From Schoenoplectus triqueter (lineage: Eukaryota > Streptophyta > Magnoliopsida > Poales > Cyperaceae), in assembly GCA_964058805.1 (NCBI GenBank), contig CAXKVV010000665.1:1-38670 (forward strand): DNA of 38,670 bases, read 5' to 3'. The position numbers were made by a program, and so were the translations under genes. Under the pieces are notes generated by a model that was not told where the DNA came from, did no database searches, and saw only the letters and a list, made by a program, of their open reading frames with translations. The stretch's first letter is position 1. The number at the start of each line of letters is the position of its first letter. Below, in pieces: positions 32,481 to 38,670 of this stretch.

Positions 32481-33637
32481 AAACATGTTAGATCAAATTC
32501 ACTATAGATCCAGTGAGTGTGACCCCAAAATCTATATCTTTCCTCTCAAGTACTGGACCTACTCTATGCCTAATTCTAGCATCTGCACAAGTAAATAAGT
32601 TATATGTATACATCCTCAATCCTTTACAGGAAATACTGGTGTTTAATTCTACACAAAAATACAATGATTATAATTAAATTAAAGAGTACATACATCTCTA
32701 CCTTTCTAATCTTTTCAATAATTCAATGACTTCAATCTGAAACCAACGGACAAGATTTACCCTTGTCTAATCAAGTTGCAAGGACTATCATCCCACATGA
32801 CACCTGTTATACAAACCAGTGTCCTGCCACTCACTGTGCAGGAAATAGCAGAAAATGGTAGGGTTGGATATGTCCCAAGATCTTGTACCTCAGGGACCAA
32901 CCAGGGATTGACACGTCAACTGAGGATACCGCATCAGATTCCATTCTGGAAATGTGAGTTTTGTCATAACTCCAAATTAATTAAAAAAAAAAAGAACAGT
33001 TGAGCACAAATGCACAATACAAGGGAAAAAGGGGAACATGGTAGAGGGAACATCGAAGGCTACTACAAATATGCTGACGAACCTTAATTATCTGGGGAAG
33101 GTGCTTATTGATTAAAAGCTTCTTTTAAGATGTGGCTGTTGAAAATGGTAAAAACTACAGTGGCAAACATGCGTGATAAATCGGGTCGGGTCGGGTAAGA
33201 ATTTGATTTGATTCGGTTGTAGTTTTTTTTTTCACAAAAAGTTATTATATCATCAATTCTATTAAGAAACAATAATTTTGAAGTTATGGATCGGATTGGG
33301 GTTCATTTTTAGTTCAAACCTTTTGTGTTGTGAGTTTGGGCTATTATCGGGGTTCTAGCTCGTGGGTTTCAGATCTCGATCAGGTTTTGATTCGATTAGG
33401 CAAAAAAAAAGGAATTAGACTTCTAATCTTGCTATATGTCGCATCATTGATATACTTTACTGTTGATATTATCTATATCTTTTTTTTATCTAATTTGATC
33501 CAATGATTCATGGATAATTTTTATTTCTTCTTATTTTAGATGTGTATAATATGTTAAAGATGCAAGTTCACTCTTAAAATGATTCTTTCTTTTGTAATAT
33601 TATTCTATAAAATTTATCATGTATTTAATTGTATCTC
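32481..33637. other. Intergenic, with a CGGGT-repeat relic
   Basis: No gene is recognised; the frame at 32776-33003 has no family signature. At 33159-33200, GTGGCAAACATGCG followed by CGGGTCGGGTCGGGT resembles the terminus of the hAT-like element at 38558, but in decayed form. Confidence 0.4.

Positions 33638-33717
<80 letters not shown>
33638..33717. repeat. (ATT)n microsatellite, about 80 bp
   Basis: About 26 perfect trinucleotide repeats. Length is likely to vary between individuals and to be error-prone in assembly. Confidence 0.95.
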
Positions 33718-33720
<3 letters not shown>

Positions 33721-34430
33721 GTCTTTAGTATTTAAAAAAATTGTTCAAATTTTGTCTAATATATATATTTTTTATTGAAAATGGTTTAAATTTTATATTT
33801 CTAATTATTTATTTGACAATTATTTTTTTGGGAGAAAGCCTGAAGAATAGTCCTATTGTAAAAAAAGTTACAACATATTGATATATAATTGGGTTGCTTG
33901 TGTATGGAATTTTAGATAACTTGTAATATTCATTTATTTAAAAAAAAAACAAGCACAAAATATTCTTTATATTCATGTACGTCATATAAATATAATATGC
34001 ACCACATTCTAAATATCAAGTTCAAGATTGTGAGTTATTCTTAAAAAAATCGAAATTATCAAGTTAATCCATTGTAAAATTAATCGCAAAACTATCGATT
34101 ATCATTACATATCATAATCGATATTCAAATAGGAAACACTAATAGTTGTCGAGTGAAGAGCACAATACTAATATGAAAATATTTCTATTCAACATGTACC
34201 TTGTTCACACTTCTAAGTCCTAATAGATGAGTTTTTTTTTTCTGTTAATTGTGTCCTAATAGATTAGACTCTTTTACTTGCCGTCCAATAAAAACTTGAA
34301 AAAGAATATAATGTGGAATTCGGATCATTCAGTTTCTTCGACTTTCGAGATATGACTAGAGCATCAATTTGCTTAGGAGATTATTCAAACAAAAATTGTT
34401 GGCCATATCGGGGACTTCCTTTTTTATCCT
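33718..34430. other. AT-rich intergenic, nothing recognised
   Basis: No reading frame or repeat structure I can name lies between the two ATT microsatellites. Confidence 0.45.
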
Positions 34431-34570
34431 AATTATTGAACAGATATATTCTAAATTCTTCTATCAGGAATTCATAAAAATTTTAGTGAATTATTGAACA
34501 GAGATATTCTAAATTCTTCAATCAGGAATTTCATAAAAAGTTTTACTGAATTATTGAACAGATATATTAG
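34431..34570. repeat. Short tandem duplication, 58-60 bp unit, ~2.3 copies
   Basis: The unit starts AATTATTGAACAGATATATT and recurs at 34431, 34489 and 34549 (the last partial), with a few substitutions and small indels. Confidence 0.85.
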
Positions 34571-34589
34571 TCTCATCATCATAACTATC

Positions 34590-34591
<2 letters not shown>

Positions 34592-34649
<58 letters not shown>
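34592..34649. repeat. (ATT)n microsatellite, about 58 bp
   Basis: About 19 perfect repeats directly after the tandem duplication. The poly-Ile frame on the minus strand is its shadow. Confidence 0.95.
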
Positions 34650-34970
34650 GATTTTTTATATTTATGATTTCTAATCTTTTTAATTTTTAATTTGTTTTTA
34701 TTTCTAGTATATCTCAATTTATCTGCGATTAAAAAAATTGTTATTGTGACGGTGGTGGTTGTTGAGGAATTTCATAAAACATTTTTTTTATTACGGGGCT
34801 GGGCCACATTGATACTACCGAGCATAAAATGAGGAGCCCATGTATTTTTTTTAGCATGTGGTGAGAGTTACAAGCCAGTACTAGTGTATCAAATGGTGAT
34901 ATTATCAGTATATAATGCACAAGGCTAATATTGCTTCAGCATCCAATTCGAATTTCAGAGTTAATCTAAG

Positions 34971-35351
34971 GGGAAGGGGATCACTTGACAATGTTTATGT
35001 TGACAATCTTTACAATGAATTTTCAAATAAATAAAAAACAAATTAAAAATAAAAAATCTTATGAATATATTTTTTTATTTATAGATTGATGATGATTCAA
35101 ATTTTATATAATTTTATTATCATTTGATAGTCCATCAAATACCATCAAATTATAACAGTTACAAATTATATAAAACTTTAATGGTCCTTAATGAAATATT
35201 AAACGATAATCAAATTATATGAAATTTAAATAATCATCAATCTATAAGTAAAAGAACATACACATAAGATTTTTTTTATCTATTTTTTAGATTTTTTTAG
35301 TATTTATTGTCAAAATTATCAAAATAACCCATTGTCAAGTGATCCCCATCC
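34971..35351. mobile_element. MULE-type MITE, 381 bp, with 9-bp target duplication
   Basis: The inverted termini share GGGGATCACTTGACAATG. The arms remain complementary for most of the element, including the ATAGATTGATGAT and ATTTGATAGTCC/GGACC regions. The flanks are a perfect 9-bp duplication, TAATCTAAG (34962-34970 and 35352-35360), the Mutator-superfamily hallmark. There is no coding capacity. A half copy lies at 19333-19536. Confidence 0.88.
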
Positions 35352-35360
35352 TAATCTAAG

Positions 35361-36085
35361 ATGCTATAATGGTAGATCGAAGTTGTAACATATCTGCTGA
35401 TCATTTGCATTTGGTTTATTGTGCTGACTATTTGCACTTGATGAGAATTTCAAAACATACTGCATGATGAGAATTTCAAAAGAACTCAACACCCCTTCAC
35501 AAATCATCAAATAGCTCAATTTGCGTCATTAGTCTGTAACCTAGTATTATTGCAACTTCAATAAAGTCTGAAACGACATAACAAATGTTAACATGGATAC
35601 TCATACATATTTTATGGATATAGATAACACAATTAATGGTATATATTCTAATGTTACGAAGCTATATATGTTTGAAAATATGCATTTGTATAATTGTACC
35701 AAATGGAAACCTGCTGGTCTATAAGTTTTGAACATTAATTCAATGAGTCCCTCATTTTTATTCATTTCTTTTTCCTCTCAGAATTTATCCTACAATTCAC
35801 CTTTTGGCCATTTTAACTAATCTTGAGCAAACCCAAGAATAAAAAATAAAAAATAAAAGTAAACTAGAAAAGTTTTAAAGCTGAGAGCAAGAAACACAAA
35901 GAAGTACCTACCCCTACTGATATCCTAGGAGCAGATTTATTCATTAATAAACAGGCATCTTCCTGCTTATACAACATTCAACTAACTGTACATCTATATG
36001 GCTGTATAATACACCGGTAACTACTCTCCTACCAGTAAAAGAACAAGCCAAAATTTCATAATACAATTTTATAGCAAAATTGTCC
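35361..36085. other. Downstream region of the DUF2358 gene
   Basis: No gene is seen. The part nearest 36086 should contain the 3' untranslated region and poly(A) site of the minus-strand DUF2358 gene. Confidence 0.5.
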
Positions 36086-37601
36086 TTATCCTTTTGCGGC
36101 ATAAACCAGACTCATAGCAAGATAAAATCCCAGAAACCACCTTACCCATGACGACCTCAACAAAACAGGCAACGGCAATGCTTTGTAATAGGTGGGCCTA
36201 GGTGTAGAGGGACAACCTATCAGCCTCATTAATTCTTCAACAGGCAAAACCTTAAATTTCTTTGGTGAATTCAAAGCCACATTATCCACTTTGTGCTCAT
36301 AAATTTTCCCATTTCTGTCAAGCTTGTACTCTGATGTGCCATCAAACCTGCTCTGGCTGTCCCAAGGAACACAAGGAATCCCATGCAAAATCCATCGGAT
36401 CATGACAGTGTCCTCTGATGGCTGCCAGATGCTGACTATGTCGATCCAGAGGGATTTGAAAAGGAGATGGCCACAGAAACGGAGACCACGGAATATCAAC
36501 TTGTAGTTATCAAGGCCAGCAAATGTGTTGAATGGGTCCTTGAAAACTATATCCTCTCTGGTGACAAAATTGTAAATAAGTTCATGATTTGATTTTAATG
36601 GGGAGTAGTAATGGTTCATGCTACATATGGATTTGCTGAAAGGATGATTTCTAGTTATCCCATCACAAAACTAATTGTGAGCTTTTTTCAAACAGACATA
36701 TGATAGACGTTACAATTATGTAGTCTATGCCGGGCAGGTTTCAAGCAAATATTTAAACGTACACGATATAACTCTATGGAAAAGCTAATGCCTTGGTGCT
36801 ACTTTGATATTTTCAAGCTGTAGTTTCTGAGACCACAGAATGTTCTTGAAATTTTCAATACCAAGGAAGTTTTAAGCTAAATAATTTTGACCAAGTCATC
36901 GATATTAATCACACTTTGTACCAAAATTTTGAATTGCAACGAACATCCTTCCAATTTAACAGCACAACACCTGTGAAATTGAGCCCCGATTTTCCAAATT
37001 ATTGCTCCTATGTACCAAAAATATAATAAAAAATGATATATATCCAATTTTGTTGAATTAGTCAGTGTTTCTGTAATATACAATAGTAACTACTCTACAT
37101 GGTTCTTTACTAATTTCATATGACTTTCTAAACAATGCATTTTTCTAATTAAGACTCTGAAAAGAACAGAAAAGTTCAATCGAAGCACTTAAAAGCTAAC
37201 CTGTATATGTCAAAGTTGGGCTCCTTATAGAAAATTTCAGGGAACTCCTCTCTCAAGGTGCGAATTGCATATCCCATATTCACATAATAGTCCTTCTTAT
37301 CCTCGGCTCTCTCCTCCACAGTAGAAACCGACGGAGGTGAAGAAGAGGAGTCGCAATCGCCGCGCAAAAGCGGACCCGATAGCAGCGTCTCGAGACCTAG
37401 CCCTAACCCTAGCCCCGAACCCTTGATCGGATCCGAAACTGTAATCACCCGACCCGATTTGGCCTCCGTCTTCTCATCCTTAACTTTCGCGCAGCTACAC
37501 TTGTAAACCCTAGCAGAGATGCCTCTTCCCTTGCGAGACGAGTACGCTTTCGCTGATGTGGGGAGAGGAGATATCTCCAAGAGAGAGAAGAGAAGCGCCA
37601 T
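36086..37601 (-). CDS. DUF2358 family protein, predicted plastid, 2 exons
   Basis: Exon 1 is 37601-37201 and exon 2 is 36557-36086. The GT-AG intron (36558-37200) splits an arginine codon. The product is 290 residues. The first ~50 residues (Ser, Arg and Lys with few acids, MALLFSLLEISPLPTSAKAYS) look like a chloroplast transit peptide. A Gly-Leu run (GLGLGLGLE) and a Ser-rich linker follow. The DUF2358 domain begins near residue 100 (NMGYAIRTLREEFPEIFYKE, DIVFKDPFNTF, GLDNYKLIFRGLRF, VMIRWILHGIPCVPW). A hydrophobic C-terminal segment (WFLGFYLAMSLVYA) suggests a membrane anchor. The domain is thought to be NTF2-like. Arabidopsis At1g16320 and At1g79510 are likely homologues from memory. No biochemical role is known to me. 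Confidence 0.85.
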
Positions 37602-38557
37602 TTTTATTTTATTTTGTGTACTTGATTAAAGGTTTTTATTACGAGTATGAGGTGGGAAAGGAGGAGAAAAGGCGAGAAATTGGAGGGTTTTGGATTTCGG
37701 ATAGAGAGAGGGAATAGTAGTGGAATCGGAATAGCGAGAGCATATTGATATTTAGTATATTATTACTGTGGTGGGTTCCATGTGAAAATGCCACGGTCAT
37801 TGGATAATCCCAGGCTTCGTGGGAATATGAATATCTCGAGTCTCGGTATCGAGTGTTCCTTCCTTCACAGTTCACATCTCTAATTTGTTCTGATCCAATC
37901 AGTGTTTTTACTTATTAGAAGCTCCTCAATTAAACCGTCCAGATCAGATCTACTGTAAAAATAATGCATGTTCTGTGAAAATCATTCTAATCTTGACCGT
38001 ATAATCTGAAATGGACGATAGCTAGGATCTCTGGATACGGTTCAATCAAACACGCACCAGTGGATAGGAATATAGAATACTGGCTGAAAGGCATCCTTGT
38101 CAGAAGTTCCAGCAATGTCTGAAAAAGTATCGTTATTCTAAGCCCATATAAGCCCATTAATCTTTAAGCAGCTTACTGGGCCTATGTGCTCTTAAAAACA
38201 GAAAAAAAAAATACTGAAGAAAATAAATCAATTGGATCTTAAAATATGCGTTATTATAACGATCTATTATTATTCTATCACCGGTCAATAAATTGTTTGC
38301 TAGTGCAGTGAAGTTTAGCGTTAGTGTATGATAATAAATGGTGAAACATAGCATAGCATATTAGCATAGGCCATAGGCGTAAATTTTGCTAACACCTGTA
38401 AAGTTTATACTTCTGTTGTGATCTTTCTTGAGAAATGAAATCTAATAAAGACGGTGCGATTTAATGCCTGAGCCGATCTAAAATCACTATGGCCCAGGCT
38501 ACCTGATAGGCTACGAAGTGCGCTGCATAATAGGGGGAGTAGGGGAGTGGGTAGGAT
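37602..38557. promoter_or_regulatory. Upstream region of DUF2358 with site II-like motifs
   Basis: No other gene is visible. AGCCCATATAAGCCCATT followed by TGGGCC lies at 38138-38182, about 550 bp upstream of the ATG. This is a TCP/site II-type cluster like the one upstream of PAM71. A role is inferred only. Confidence 0.35.
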
Positions 38558-38670
38558 TAGAGGTGGCAATCGAGCGGGTCGGGTCGGGTTCGGGTTCGGG
38601 TCGGGCGGGTCGGGTCGGGCGGGTCGGGTCGGGTCGGGTCGGGCGGGTCGGGTCGGGTCGGGTCAGTTTG
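38558..38670. mobile_element. Terminus of a hAT-like element, cut by the window end
   Basis: The sequence TAGAGGTGGCAA followed by dense CGGGT/CGGGCGGGT repeats is the typical terminal inverted repeat and subterminal array of plant hAT elements. The rest of the element lies outside the window. Confidence 0.6.

Noticed and set aside
33159..33420. Full hAT element starting at GTGGCAAACATGCG
   Set aside because: It has CGGGT repeats but no matching opposite terminus or target duplication; at most a relic.
34472..34717. 81-codon frame with a long Ile run
   Set aside because: It is a shadow of the ATT microsatellite.
37396..37424. Telomere-like CCTAACCCTAG stretch in DUF2358 exon 1
   Set aside because: It is only a few units long, lies inside coding sequence and encodes the Gly-Leu run, so it is not an interstitial telomere array.

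Overview
The window is nuclear DNA of a flowering plant, almost certainly a eudicot. It is AT-rich, has intron-split genes with plant homologues (a chloroplast PAM71/GDT1-like protein, an ALMT anion channel, a DUF2358 protein), and is densely packed with plant-type mobile elements. No species can be named from the sequence alone.

Left third (450-12264): a complete Athila-lineage Ty3/Gypsy retrotransposon of 11.8 kb, transcribed from the minus strand. It has two 1540-bp LTRs that differ at about 12 positions by eye, a 5-bp target duplication (TTTAG), a tRNA-Asp primer site, gag, protease-RT-RNase H-integrase, and a third ORF of the ATHILA ORF-1 type. The insertion is young, but its pol frame is broken by two in-frame TAA codons and a 1-nt slip in an A8 tract. 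The most unusual feature is a 31-bp imperfect palindrome present six times in the element: once in each LTR, in the 5' leader, twice inside pol coding sequence, and in the spacer after integrase. The polypurine tract module is also present twice, about 1 kb apart.

Middle (12270-23340): a mobile-element graveyard. It holds a 0.4-kb foldback MITE, a decayed minus-strand LINE whose RT is split by a 2.9-kb insertion with TG...CA ends and an ATTAT target duplication, two arrays of short internal repeats inside that insertion, a half copy of a MULE-type MITE, CGTGTC-type minirepeats, a 540-bp hAT-like element and an unidentified decayed coding remnant.

Right half: three host genes. PAM71-like (plus strand, 12 inferred coding exons, 23415-27197) encodes a thylakoid Mn transporter of the GDT1/UPF0016 family and has one GC-AG intron. 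ALMT (minus strand, 6 exons, 27811-30702) meets it tail to tail. DUF2358 (minus strand, 2 exons, 36086-37601) encodes a predicted plastid protein. The gap from 30.7 to 36.1 kb holds microsatellites, a short tandem duplication and an intact MULE-type MITE with a 9-bp target duplication. The window ends inside the terminus of a hAT-like element rich in CGGGT repeats. Two of the three genes are predicted plastid proteins, and both have clustered TGGGCC/AGCCCA (site II-like) motifs upstream. No functional link between the three genes is visible beyond proximity.
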